In this document: positions 35,386-47,540 of the stretch, in pieces
Numbering within the stretch: the first letter of the stretch is position 1
Layout of the letters: every line of letters begins with the position of its first letter
From: Moniliophthora roreri
Taxonomy: Eukaryota; Basidiomycota; Agaricomycetes; Agaricales; Marasmiaceae
Length of the DNA: 64,000 bases
Direction: 5' to 3'
Assembly: GCA_001466705.2 (NCBI GenBank)
Contig: LATX02000185.1
Coordinates: forward strand, 558,001 to 622,000
Position numbers and translations under genes: made by a program
Notes under the pieces: model-generated
What the model was told of the DNA's origin: nothing
The model's input: only the letters and a program-made list of their open reading frames with translations
Database searches by the model: none

Positions 35386-38372
35386 ATGCTCTTCGAGGTC
35401 AACGTGAGTAATATTTTGATTTATAACTGTTAATTTTACTAAGCTATAGTTACTATTAGAGAAAACTCTTTAGTCGGTCAGATCGCGTCAAAGGCGTAGA
35501 TTTCCATCCTACAGAACCCTGGATTATCACCGGTCTTTACAATGGCTCAGTCAACATCTATAACCACGAAACTGGCGCTCTTGTCAAGACCTTCGAAGTT
35601 GCAGAAGTCCCGGTGCGGTGTATAAAATTCATTGCTCGGAAAAACTGGTTCGTGGCTGGATCCGACGATTTCCAGCTAAGAGTTTTCAACTACAACACCC
35701 ACGAAAAAATCGCAGCATTCGAGGCGCATCCTGATTACATTCGGTGTTTGACGGTTCACCCAACTGCGAGCATCGTACTCACTGGCAGTGATGATATGAT
35801 GATTAAGGCATGGGATTGGGAAAAGGGTTGGAAGAACATCCAGGTACGTGGTGCAGCTGGTGAAAATGTATCTTATTCTGAGATTTTATAGACCTATGAA
35901 GGCCATACACACTATATCATGAACCTTGCTTTCAATCCTAAAGACTCCAATACCTTCGCCTCTGCTTGTCTGGATCGTACCGTAAAGATGTGGTCCTTGG
36001 GATCTCCAAACGCCAACTTTACTATGGACGCGCATGAGAAGGGCGTCAATTATGTCGATTTTTATCCAGGATCGGACAGACCCTACGTCGTCACCACTGG
36101 TGATGACAAGACGGTTAAAGTCTGGGACTACCACAGTAAATCGTGCGTGCAGACTATGGAAGGCCATACCAACAATGTCTCTTTTGCTGTTTTTCATCCC
36201 AATCTTCCAATCATTATCAGTGGAAGTGAAGATGGTACCGTGAAGATCTGGAATTCGGGAACGTACCGTATCGAGAACACGTTAAGCTATGCTATGGAGC
36301 GGGCCTGGTGCGTCGCTCTACGGAAAGACGCGAACGAGGTTGCCCTAGGTTACGACGAAGGTGTAGTGGTGATCAAGCTAGGAAGAGATGAGCCCACATT
36401 CAGCATGGATCCCTCCGGCAAGATCATTGTCACCAAAAACCAATCAGTACTCTCCGGGAACCTCCAGACCGTTCACACCGATGACACCTCCCCTGCTTCC
36501 GATGGTGCACGCCTTCCCGTACCTATGAAGGAAATTGGTACCACGGAAATCTTCGCTGCTGCCATCCATCATTCACCGAATGGTCGGTTCGTCACGGTTG
36601 TTGGCGATGGAGAGTACATCACCTACACTGCTCTTGCGTGGAGAAACAAGAGTTTTGGTAATGGTATCTCTTTTGCATGGGCCCCCGACTCGAATACATA
36701 CGCTGTTCTGGAAAGCAGGGTAAAGCTAAAGGTGTACAAGAACTTCAAGGAGCGAACCAACGGTCTACTCAAGGGTTCCGGCAGCTTCAGTATGGAGGCT
36801 GTTTACGGCGGACCCTTGCTAGGAGCTCGGGGTAGCGGGTTCGTCATGTTCTGGGATTGGGAGTCTGGGGAGATCGTTCGCCGGATTGATGTTGATGCCA
36901 AGAATGTAGGATTTGCCTCTACTTTTACTTGGACATGGAACTCATTCTCGAGCCCATAGGTCTTCTGGTCTGGCACCGGCTCTCTCGTAGCCATCACCGC
37001 CGATGATTCGTTTTACATCCTTCGCTTCGACCGAGACGCGTATGAAGCCAAGCTTGCAGAAGGTGCAGAGATCACTGATGAAGGCGTTGAAGAGGCCTTT
37101 GAAGTCGTCGCCGATGTCCAAGAGAGGTACTGAACGTGCTCATATTCTCGTCTGTATCCTACTGACTTGGCCCAACCAGTGTCAAAACTGCGAAATGGGT
37201 AGGCGACTGCTTCATCTATACCACCAGCACCAACAGACTATCCTACTTCATCGGCAACGAATCATATACTATCAGCCCCTTTGACACGTATGTGCATTCA
37301 CGTCTCAATCTAGCATGGTGACTCAACCTTTGTTTAAAGCCCTCTCTACCTCCTTGGCTACATCCCTGCACACAACCGCGTCTACCTCGCGGACAAAGAT
37401 CTCAATGTATACGGATACTCGTTGGCTCTCAGTGTTGTCGAGTATCAAACAGCAGTAATGCGCGGTGATATGAGCGCAGCAGATGAAATATTACCTACTA
37501 TACCGAAAGAGCAGTTGAACAAGGTTGCTCGATTCTTGGAAGGACGAGGTACGTGTTTTCATTGTACGTGGCCTTCTAGGATTGACACGTACATTCTCCG
37601 CCAGACCTGAAAGAGCTTGCCCTCAAGATCACAACCGACCCAGACCACAAATTCGACCTTTCCCTGCAGTTAGACGACTTGGACTCTGCACTTGAGATTG
37701 TTTCGGGCGCTCCAGAGCTCGAGGCAGAGGCCAAGTGGAAGGCATTGGGCGACAGGGCGCTTGCAGTCTGGCGGTTCGACCTTGCTAGGAAATGTTTTGA
37801 GAAGGCGGGTGATTTGAGCGCGTTGATGCTCCTGTTGTTGTCGACTGGTGACAGGGATGGACTGACCGAGTTGGCAAAGAAGGCTGGTGCGTCAAGATCT
37901 TTGCTATCATCTCAACTGTGACGCTGATTGATTGGTGTAGAGGAAAAGGGTCAGAACAACCTCGCCTTCGTGACGCACTTCCAGCTTGGCGATGCGTCAT
38001 CATGCGTAGACCTTCTCGTAAAGACACAAAGAGCACCTGAGGCTGCGCTGTTTGCACGGACGTACGCTCCTAGGTTTGTTCTCGGTATTCCGTTTATCCC
38101 TTTAGCACGGTGCTTACTGTATCTTATAGTCAAATACCCAAGGCTGTTGACGCTTGGCATGCTGATTTGAATGCCAAGGGTCGGTCGAAAATCGCTGCTG
38201 GGATCGCTCACCCCAGTCAGCATCCGGATCTCTTCACGGAAGGCCTGAATAGTGCTATCGCGAGAGAAGGTCATGATTCAGGTGAGTGTATGATATTGGA
38301 TTTAAGGTAGCATAGAAACTAACACTCCTCTTAGTTACCGACTCCCCTGTGTTAGTTGATACGGATGCATAA
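35386..38372 (+). CDS. SEC27: Coatomer subunit beta' (COPI coat)
   Basis: About 840 aa, close to the usual length, with about eight short introns. The 18-base first exon (MLFEVN) joins [21 protein letters not shown]. Six or seven WD40 repeats fill residues 1-300 (e.g. [49 protein letters not shown]). The conserved COPI WD-associated region and TPR-like alpha-solenoid follow ([24 protein letters not shown]). It ends VLVDTDA. Beta' forms the COPI coat with alpha-COP and binds KKxx retrieval signals for Golgi-to-ER transport. The start is supported by the splice junction. Only 213 bases separate it from the CWC22 stop codon, in the same orientation. Confidence 0.96.
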
Positions 38373-39640
38373 GATGGAGGGATGTTTTGACTTGCTACTT
38401 TCTTTATTTGTACACTCTGCATCAAATTCTTTTGTGGACTATCTGGACTGCATTACCTGCGGGACCGATTTCATAAGTTTCCGAGTCGGTACTCACCGAT
38501 TACCGAGCCTTCCCGTTTGCTTCCCGGTTAGACACTAAAACTCAACATCCATCACGTCCCGGATACTTTGCCCGCAACTGCGTGGCAAAAGCAACTCAAA
38601 TTCCCATCGGTGGCTTTCCCCGTATTCTATCTGCGAACGACGCTGATGATCACCCTCATCAGAAACCCATTCGCATTGCAACCTCGAGTCCGACTACAGA
38701 CTCCAGGGTTCTCAACTTCTCAATTCTCTTTTTGTTCAAAGCAACTCCGACAGAACGGAGCATCCTTATCTCGCAATTGACTTGCAATGACAGGCTGAAA
38801 ATACACTGTGTCAATCACAACGTCTAAAAAACACGACATTGAATGTTTGCTTTCAGTAATAGTGACATGATCAAACCGAGAAATTTAGCTGTTGTCGGCG
38901 CTGCTGTCCACATCAGCCCTGCCTCTCCACGATAAGATCCTTGCAAATTGCGGTGTTTATATTCTTCCTGAGGCCAGGACCAGCATCGACGCATCTACCG
39001 CCTGAGTCTGGCAGTTTAGTACCTTATATCTGGAAATTATCGATTCAGGTCCCGAGGAGTCCTTTTGGTACTCAGATACTCTTAATATCCATTGCGCCCG
39101 AAATTCACTGTACATTCCGTCGGATTGATAAGCTTATTTAATGGTTTACTCGTGCTGGTGGAGCATCCAACCGACGTTCTTGGTACTGTCAGTCTACATA
39201 CAGAAAGGAGAGTAACCAGGATGATTATTCTGCACGTAGAGTAAGGAGATCCATAGCGATAACTACAATACAGGGTGTTTAATGATACTTAAGGTTCCAA
39301 TGTTGCCAATCTGCTATCCTATGAAAGGGAATAGTCGGGCAAAAAAGTCCCGCTTATATACCGAATAAATAAAGAAACGAGGGTGTAATAATGCATGAGA
39401 TAGTATAGAGGATTCCAAGTGAGGTGAAAGGGGGATTAACAGTATCCGATAATGAAAGAACATGAAAGAACAAAGCCAAAGGACTGGAATGGATCGATAT
39501 GATGATGCGTTTTGCAGTGGCACGAAGAATGTTTGTTGGTTGGTAATACAGATATCCGAGATCCAGCGAAACAGAAGAAAAGAAGTCTAATAGCCATACA
39601 CTTACGCGAAGGAGTTCCAGGGAAGGAAAGAGGTGCACGT
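38373..39640. other. Region between convergent genes
   Basis: About 1.27 kb holding the two 3' flanks. Small plus frames at 38568-39141 are not protein-like. Nothing further was recognised. Confidence 0.45.
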
Positions 39641-41243
39641 TTATATCGCTCTTAGCCTCCTCATTTGCTTCGTCCGCTTCTCGGTAAACTCGACACGCGC
39701 ATACCACGCTCCTCCAAGAAGCGTCAATATTATACCCACCATGTTCGTGTTCGTTATTGTCAGATTGAAGATCAGAACAGCGAGCAGAATCGTCAAGACT
39801 TGCTTTACGTTGGCTGTTCGGAGAGACAATCAGAGGCGTTTACATCACTTTTGAAGGAGAACCTTACCGGCAACCGTCATACTTAGCGGACCGACTCGCT
39901 TATTCGCACTAAAGCTGACGACATTGAGACCGAACGCAATGCAACCATTAAATGCGATGGCGAAGAGCTTGCCTGTCGACATTTCGGTAGCGGCGTAGTG
40001 CCGTACTCTACTCAGCTCTCCGGAAACTTGTGCGAAAATGAGACATTGGATGAGTGCGAGCGGCGAGAGAAGATGCAAAAATGCTAGTGCGTTCAGTTGA
40101 GGGAGAGCAGGAAAGCCACTCCGAAGGTTGAAACTCTTTGCAAGAGGTGACGATGCCTCAGATGACGAAGGACGCGACTGGAGAACGTTCGTGAGGATAG
40201 TCTTCAACGCCGCAAGGACAGCGCCTAACAGTGTCAAGAAGAAGCCCCATTTGGTGTAATAGTAGTCTCCATACGTTCTGAGAGGAACAAGGACAAAGGC
40301 AATTAACATAAATAGAATAAGGAACAAAGGGGCTGTACTCACGCGAAACCAACACCGACCACGACAGGTATCAGGGAAATGATTCGCGCCCGACTACTGG
40401 TGGTGCCCAAAAGCAGTGAAGACAGCATAATGGTAAACACAGGGGTAACCGCTCGAACGACTTGATGGAACTAACCGAGATCATATGGGTATGAGTAACC
40501 ATCAAAGAGTATTGAGTAGATTCTGGACTTACAGGAACAGTGACCAACTGCAACGACACATTGCTAACAACAATGTTGATAGCGTATAGGGCACTGAATG
40601 CGATGACTACCATCCATTGGGGTTTCGTAGGTTGAGCTGGCACAAAGAACCCTGCACGGGCTAGGGCCGTTGAGCCTAGGCTACCAAATAGTGCGTGAAC
40701 GGCGGTGAGGGTGTAGGGGAACGGGAAATGAACAAGGACGCCTTTGTTGTAGAGTGTGAGACCGAGATTAAAGCAAAAGTAGAGGCACAGCCAATACGTT
40801 TGAGATTCATTGATTCGCTGGAAATATGACCGCGCCGAGCTTGGAGGTAACGACAGTAAGTTTGGAGAAGGGAGTGGTGATATGTCGTTGTTGGGCTTCA
40901 CAAGTAAAAAGTCGGCACTTGGGGGGTGCAGGTAGGGCTCGCGATGGTAGGCGCGGTTGTGCAGGGACTCGGACAAATAAAGACGGCCATCCCATTCCGA
41001 ACGCTTCGAAGCTTTCTGCGGGTTCATGGACGGCGAGTTGAGAGCGATACGACCAGTGAGTGAACCACGCGCCTCATCAGTGACCGAGGGAGGTGCCAGC
41101 GACGTCTTTTCGGTGACGACGACTGTCTGCATGGAAGTGGAGGAGGAGCTGGAAGAAAGTTCACAGGCAGCGCGTTCATATGCCATTTGATAAGGCCATG
41201 ATGCACTTTTGGGAAGCACACCCCTGCGAAAAAAGCTTGACAT
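39641..41243 (-). CDS. Triose-phosphate transporter (TPT/SLC35) family membrane protein
   Basis: A Ser-rich cytosolic N-terminus of about 150 residues (SLTGRIALNSPSMNPQKAS) precedes about ten hydrophobic segments. These begin YWLCLYFCFNLGLTLYNKGVL, whose LYNK motif is typical of the TPT domain. Later come TAVHALFGSLGSTALARAGF, FHQVVRAVTPVFTIMLS, YYYTKWGFFLTLLGAVLAALKT and VKQVLTILLAVLIFN, ending GGAWYARVEFTEKR. FxxVVRAxxPxF is a family hallmark. The closest named relatives are Sly41-type ER/Golgi members, but the substrate is unknown. Four introns are evident. The start is uncertain: ATG 41243 (MSSFFRRGVL) or 41186 (MAYERAACE). Confidence 0.85.
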
Positions 41244-41752
41244 GTCTGATCCGACTGAAATATAGCCGACCCAAACAAGTGTGAGAAGAGATTTGAGAAT
41301 CTCAAGAATCTGATGATTTAATTTACGACTCCGGATAGTCTTGTGCGTCGTGTTGGGAGGAAATCCAACTCCCAAGAGAATGATCAAAGATTTAACAATG
41401 AAAGCGCGTTTCCAAGCTTTTTCCGAGACTTGGTGATAAAACGGTGTAGAAGATGAACCCTGCAGGAAACCTGTCGTCCCGAACATCACGAATTAGCCGA
41501 AATCTGACGCAGAGACCAGGCGCTTACCGGTATCAAGGTATCCAGAAAGGCGTTCGCAGTAAACAAGTCTAAAGTAGAAATTAGAGCGACATTTGGAAGG
41601 AAAACTTGACCGAGCACAGCTGCCAGAGTCCAGAGCCTGAAGGTATGATATATTTGTTTGCGTGGCACTGTGCAGGCGCGTCACGTCACTGTCACGCACG
41701 CGACGCTTTTGTCTTATACACCACCATCTCATCGTCTCATTGTTCATTCTCG

Positions 41753-43568
41753 ATGCCTACAGCGACGGCAGATTCAATTTCAGGTCCAAGTACCTCTGTA
41801 CTGGTACCCAGTAGTATCTATCTGAAAAGGCAGCAATCCGAAGAACTTGCCGATGCACCTCGCGACACCAAAAGGCTCAAAGTCGATTCATCTCCTCAAA
41901 CGAACAAGGATAAGAAGAAGCGGAGAAAGAAGAGGAGAAAGATTTCGATTGTTGGAGATACGGAAAACCGTGCTCGGTCAAAGTCGGAAAGCTCATCCCA
42001 GAGGACTCGTTCTGTATCTGTCAAGCCAGCTTCGGCTCAAGAGACAGAGGCGACCCCTGTTAGGGAGATAAGCGTGGATGCTAAAGTAGGTTGGCAGTAG
42101 TTTGGTACTTCATTAAAACTAAGACTTGCACTAGATACCCGCGACGACCAACGAAGAAACTTCCATTCTTGTTTCACCGTCGACTGAGTCATCGGCTGCT
42201 GTAGACCGTTTGACGAATGAGGTCAAAACCCAATCCTCGGTACGTTTCCATTTAGCTTTTGAGTCAAAATCATCACTGATACCCCGTTAGCTAATCAGCA
42301 GACACGAAAAGGCACTAAATGGCGTTCAACAGTCTATTACATGTCAAATCTGCCTCGACCTCCTTTACAAACCTTACGCCCTCGCACCATGCGGCCACGT
42401 AGCATGTCATAGCTGCCTCGTTTCCTGGTTTACATCACAGCAGCCTCACGACGGCGCTGTCGAAGGTGCTCACCAACCTCGCAATTTCTTCACCCGTAAA
42501 AAGACATGTCCACACTGCCGTGCCATTGTTCGGGAACGACCAGTCGAAGTATGGGCGATCAAGAACATTGTTACAAGTCTTGTTCAGAGTGGTCTTCTAG
42601 CCAACCTGCCAGAGCAGCCGCCAGAAGCAGAAAGCTCTGCTACTGCTGCTGAGAACAGGGACCCCTGGAAAGACATCTTCAGAGCGCCATCGAGGTTCTA
42701 TAACGGCGAAGAACGGCCGGTGACGGATTTGCCGGTGGAGGATACTGGAATGTACGACGCGGAAGATGGAGGCATTTATCGGTGCTTGGATTGCATGCAC
42801 GAGATTGAATCTGGAGTGTGTTCGGGCTGCGAGAGAGTGTATCCGGGACATGAACAGCTAGAGGCCGAGCGTCCCGTGCCGTTCTGGGACGATTTCATGG
42901 ACGTCCATTTGGATTTCTGGGGTGCACCGCCAGATGTCGATGATGACGATAGTGATGGCGAGAGTACATTGGGAGGCATCAATTTTGCGGAGCGTTTGAG
43001 GGCGGCGTTTGGATGGGGAGGTGGTATGCATGAAGATGAAGACGAAGATGAGGAAGAGGAAGAGTACGAGGGAAGTTTTATTGACGATGGTGATGAGCAT
43101 GGAGAAGATGTCGAGAGAATCATTGAAGTAGGAGATGAGGATGAAGATGGGGACGAGGATGAGGATGCTCCACTTCCTCGACGACGACGCCTGAGGCCTA
43201 CCGAAGTCATTGAGTTTTCAGACGGAAATGAGGGGAGTGACGAAGAAGACGAGGACTACCATGACGTGCGACCCTATGGTGGAAGACGCAGAGTGTATCA
43301 TTCTGACTCTGATGACGAGGAGCATTCAGGCGAGGACGGCGAAAGTGACATTCACATTGAAGACGATAATTTCGACTCGCAGGATAGTGATTCGGATGGC
43401 GATACCCACTCACTTGGATATCCACGGCGCCAGAGATACCGCATTGGCGACGACGGGGACAATGATTCGGAAGAAGAGGAAGATGATGGTTCTATTCCCG
43501 GGCCTCCAGCGAGGTTCCGACGCTTGTTTATGCAAGAAGTTGACGGTAACGGTAACGACAGCGAGTGA
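41753..43568 (+). CDS. RING-finger protein with long acidic tail
   Basis: Three exons. ATG 41753 opens MPTATADSISGPSTS, then a Lys/Arg-rich patch (KDKKKRRKKRRKIS) suggests nuclear import. The RING lies at about residues 160-225: CQICLDLLYKPYALAPCGHVAC, CLVSW, then KTCPHCR. This gives the C3HC4 ligand order with a long loop before the last pair. A second Cys set (YRCLDCMHEIESGVCSGCERVY) follows about 80 residues later. The final ~190 residues are extremely acidic. The layout suggests a nuclear E3 ubiquitin ligase, possibly one that contacts histones through the acidic tail; that is inference. Antisense frames over the tail are artefacts of GAN-rich codons. Confidence 0.85.
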
Positions 43569-43729
43569 TTATTTCTGCGTCTGTAGAGTAAATTTTGTGA
43601 TACTTACTACCTTAGCTACTACAGCATGTACTATTGAATCAGAAAGTCGGCTTGGAATATTTTTTGTACATCGTCGGACTATTTTCCGTTATATCCGTTC
43701 GAGTGACACCTTGTTCTCCAACCAAAACA

Positions 43730-44718
43730 ATGCCACCAGAACGTTTCAAATGCAGGTAACCCGGGTCGTCAGCGTAGTGGACGAGGTGGTAGTAGCTCTC
43801 GAGACTCTTCCAGCCGCAGAGGTGGCGGGTTTCGAGGCAGAGGTCAGGGTGGCGGTCGAGGCGGTCGTGGTGGTTTCCGTGGTAGCTCTGCTCCTTACCG
43901 TGTACCTACCAATCCTCCGCAAGCCACCCTTCAGTTCCGCAACGCCAATGAATCCGATATAAACAACAAATTGGACCAGCCAGGAATTAAGAGTATCACA
44001 TTTGGGGTCGACTTTCAAGTACAAGAGTACGTGATTTCTCTCTCTCTCTCTCTCTCCTGTCTGTCATGATCGACATTCTATTCAACTACGTGCCTGGCAG
44101 TACACATCTCCAAGCCATTGCTGCACGCCCCGCTCTTGCAGCCAGCCTCCTAGTCCTCACTCTCGGAGATTCTGACACAGGGAGTGGTTACCTATTAAAT
44201 AACAGACGCTGGTGTTCAAGCATTCCTCTCTTCAACACCCAACCTCCTCTCCCTAAAGCTCAACGCGTGCACTGGCCTCTCAAACGCCACGCTTATCCAT
44301 GCTCTAGAATCTTGCCCACGTTTGGAGCATCTACAGATCACAGGAAATGACAAGGTCCCAGGTCGGATTGATTCAAAAGCGCTGAAAACAATCAGGGAGA
44401 GGCCGGATCTTGGGGCGAATCTGAAGGAGCTGGTTTTGTATGACCAACATATTAATGGCGATAAGGAGACGAAAGCGACGACCAAAGCAAGGAAAAGGTT
44501 GGTTATTAGGGTTGGTGAGACACTTGGGTGCGTCATCTGGGTTGATTGGGTTCTCAAAGTTCTGATCCATTTTGGTCAGAGATGGCATTGCAGATAATGT
44601 GATTGCAGTCATGACTGGTGGTGCAATGACGACGGCATGGAAGAATGGTAAGATGGTTGACTTCGGTGTTGATGAAGGGTTCTATGGTTCAGGAGGCTAT
44701 GACATGCCGTTCTTCTGA
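43730..44718 (+). CDS. RGG-box protein with leucine-rich repeats
   Basis: An Arg/Gly-rich segment (GRGGSSSRDSSSRRGGGFRGRG) is followed by an LRR-type region: ASLLVLTLGDS, DAGVQAFLSSTPNLLSLKL, ATLIHALESCPRLEHLQI and LGANLKELVLYD. It ends GFYGSGGYDMPFF. At least two introns are present, one with a long CT run at 44036-44057. ATG 43730 (MPPERF) is a plausible start, but it is one base out of frame with the RGG segment. There is either a frame error near 43745 or an upstream exon I have not found. RGG boxes usually bind RNA. The exact 5' structure is uncertain. Confidence 0.55.
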
Positions 44719-44802
44719 AGTTCTTTTTCCTGAGTTTAGCATTACTTTACATATCCTATATCCATGTATAGCCAGTGGTCGACTCCACTATTGTGTATGT
44801 GA

Positions 44803-47106
44803 TCACTGATACGCCGCATAATCACCCTGCAAGAACCCATGAACTTCTCCACTCGCAAACTCTTGCATCAAACTCTCATTCAACCAGCTGAAATCGACGT
44901 TTGCTTGTGTTTGTGTAGGTTCAGATGGGAAGAAGTAGGGTTCGCCAGTCGGCCCGAGTGGGAATGGAGATGTGGTAAGTGTAGATGTAGAAGCAGATGT
45001 AGACGCATGCATGTCAGGAGCCTCAGCAGAGGTCGACGCCGTTGACGAAGAGGATTCATGAACGTACGCCAAGACCCTCTCCCTATGCAACCACAAAGTC
45101 AACATTCCTTGTATCACCTCGGCACACTTTGTCGCTGGATGGTCAGGTGAGCATCCCACGCGCCTGAGCATATCCACAGTTTTGCTCAAAAGCTGATCGC
45201 CCGAGCCAGGCAGCTCCTTACGCATTGCGTTGAAGAGGATGAACTTGATCGCCACGATGAGGACGGCTACAAATGCGATGTAGATGAATACAACGTCAGG
45301 CATGGGTTTTATCAGGCGAAGATCCATCTCAATGAGGGATAGCAGAACTCCTTCTGAGAGAATTAATGCCTTTTTACCCCAAGGAACGGAGCTGCCTTGG
45401 TTTGGACGTTGCGCGTCTGGCACGGGAGACGCAGAACGGCTCGCACATATTCTCCAATTGGTGCAAAGGCAAAACAACGCGAGAACGTGGCAGCAGCGAG
45501 AGATGATGCTAATTGCATGGAATTGAGATTTATCGATGTCGGAGAGTACTGCAAAAACAGGAAGAGAGAAGTCAGAGAGAAGAACAACACTAGCTGCTTG
45601 GAATAGACACTGACCACCAAGAGGAGCGATAATTCTCTGAAATTGGACAAGAGACAGCAACGCGTCGCGCGCCTGCTTATGCCATTTCTCAAAAGTTTCC
45701 GGTTCGATAGAGGTAAGCCGAAGTTTCAGTGCCGCCTCGGTGGCATCCAAGACTTCTCCAAGTAGGCGTGATCGGAGCTCTTGACGGCCAGACTTTCCAA
45801 AAGGAAGACCAGCAGGAACTGGAAATAGTGTGCTGTACGCTGTTCCACGATTGGATAGACTCGACTTGCCACGTCCAGCAGACAATCTGTGTTTTGTATA
45901 TCGGTCAATGTGATAAACCTGCTTTGAGGTGAGAGACTTACAAAGTATCCGTGTTTGCGAGTGCTAGCCACTGTCATAGAGCATACGCATATCAGCGATT
46001 GCAGACATGAGCGAGATACGGTCTTACCAGCTTGGCTTTGTTTGTCATATCTTCGAGGGTACGATCGTCCATACTTTTACCAGATTGGCGTGCATCTAGT
46101 AATAGATCTGGACATTCGTTTAGTCGAAGATTGAGTGCCATGCTAATCGCAGAAGCAAGGATCAAGTGGCCGTCTCGCGCCTCCTCAGCGGTCCCACAAA
46201 CTGGTGCCCAGAGGGCGATGATGAGAAGGGCTTGAATGGCCTCAAGCGAACCAGAAGAGCGAGGATGGAAGATAATCTTTGAAATCTCTTTATCGGTTAC
46301 TTGGTGTAAACTAGGCGCAACGAGCTTTCGAAGCTCGTCAGTGAGATGTCGGGAGCTGACGGTACAGCAAACCAGATCAAGAATGGGGCTGGGGTTCTCC
46401 GAACGTACGAGGTTAAAGTTGAGCCATGGGGTATAATTCTGATCAAATCTGGCGTAACGAATTAGCGTAGCTTTGAAACGAGAAATTTGGATCCTCACAC
46501 GTTAATCAGGTGGATAATTTGCTCCTTCGTTAAAATACTATCCAGTGTGTTCTTGCCTGACGAATAATTTGGAGGGAGATCTGGTGGTCTAGGTGTACGA
46601 ATGTGGCAGCTATCCGAGAGGTCCTGAATTGCTGCTAGAGGTGCAGACCAGTTTAAACCACCGTTGTCCCGTTCGTCGTCTCCATGGTCAGGCCCAAAAA
46701 ACTTCCACTCTCCGGGTCCCGTCCTGAACCACCTCCACATTTGACGCGGCAGCCATTTCAGGTGAACAATCGCCTCTGAGAATGACGTCTCCACGCCTTT
46801 ATCCTGACCCACTGTCTCCTTTATGGGTTGCTCCACTGCTCTCGGCGCATCCACTGCCAAATTAATCACCTGTTCCCAATCGTTACTCTGCAAATTCTCC
46901 TGAGATTCGAAGAGACTTCTGTCCATATCCTGGTAAGAGCATTGCAGACCAAGTGTCTTGCAGCGATGACATTGAATTCTCTGCGTGTCAAGCTCCAAAA
47001 GTTCGCATCTGGTTTTAAGTTTTCGACAAGCAGTGCATGCTGCTACAGATCGCGTCCGCCTTGAACCAGGTGCTGTTGACGTCGTCGTGATTCGCCGACG
47101 TTTCAT
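44803..47106 (-). CDS. Zn(II)2Cys6 fungal transcription factor
   Basis: Starts MKRRRITTTSTAPGS at 47106. The binuclear cluster lies at about residues 24-58: ACTACRKLKTRC, then IQCHRCKTLGLQC. It is the usual C-x2-C-x6-C ... C-x2-C-x6-C arrangement with a long central loop. After about 140 residues comes the helical fungal-specific regulatory region (EAIQALLIIALWAPVCGTAEEARDGHL, ISMALNLRLNECP), then a hydrophobic C-terminal half with LMPxxxFIYIAF-like helices and a Ser/Thr-rich acidic tail ending QGDYAAYQ. Several introns occur, e.g. after HLINV near 46496. It is divergent from the FAD-linked oxidase across 434 bases, so it may control that neighbour. This is inference. Confidence 0.88.
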
Positions 47107-47540
47107 TGCGAGTAGGTCACTAGGATGCTGGCAGAACTGTGCAGTACGGTTGCAAACAAGGTTCCATGATGGTCGAGGTGAATGATGCAGGGTTCGGAAA
47201 AGGTGTGGCCAAATTTCCAATTTTGTCAATGTCTCCAACGTCGACCACGACGACCACGAGCCCCGACCCAAATCATGACGACGTTCGACCTCAATCTCTA
47301 GTGAAGACTGGAAACGCCGCTGAAGGGCCCTTTAATAATAAACTTTCCTTTTCTCGGATATGACCCATATGCACCAGTGCCACCACAAGGGTTCCTATCA
47401 ATCATCCAAGGATTCGCATCCGTCTATCATGAAGTTCATTCATTCTTCTGACTGTTACATCAATAACTGAGCGCTGACGTTTCGGCTCATGGCCATGATA
47501 AAAAGCGATAGGCTTTTGGTTACTAGGCCCAACATCGCCC
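47107..47540. promoter_or_regulatory. Bidirectional promoter between Zn2Cys6 gene and FAD oxidase
   Basis: 434 bases between two divergent start codons. It contains a GATAAAAAGCGATA stretch near 47498, about 40 bases upstream of the oxidase start, and an AATAATAAACTTT stretch near 47333. No CGG-N-CCG pair was confirmed. Confidence 0.4.

Noticed and set aside
42776..43210. Ser-rich antisense protein opposite the RING gene
   Set aside because: GAN-rich acidic codons read backwards give Ser runs; it is a shadow of the acidic tail.
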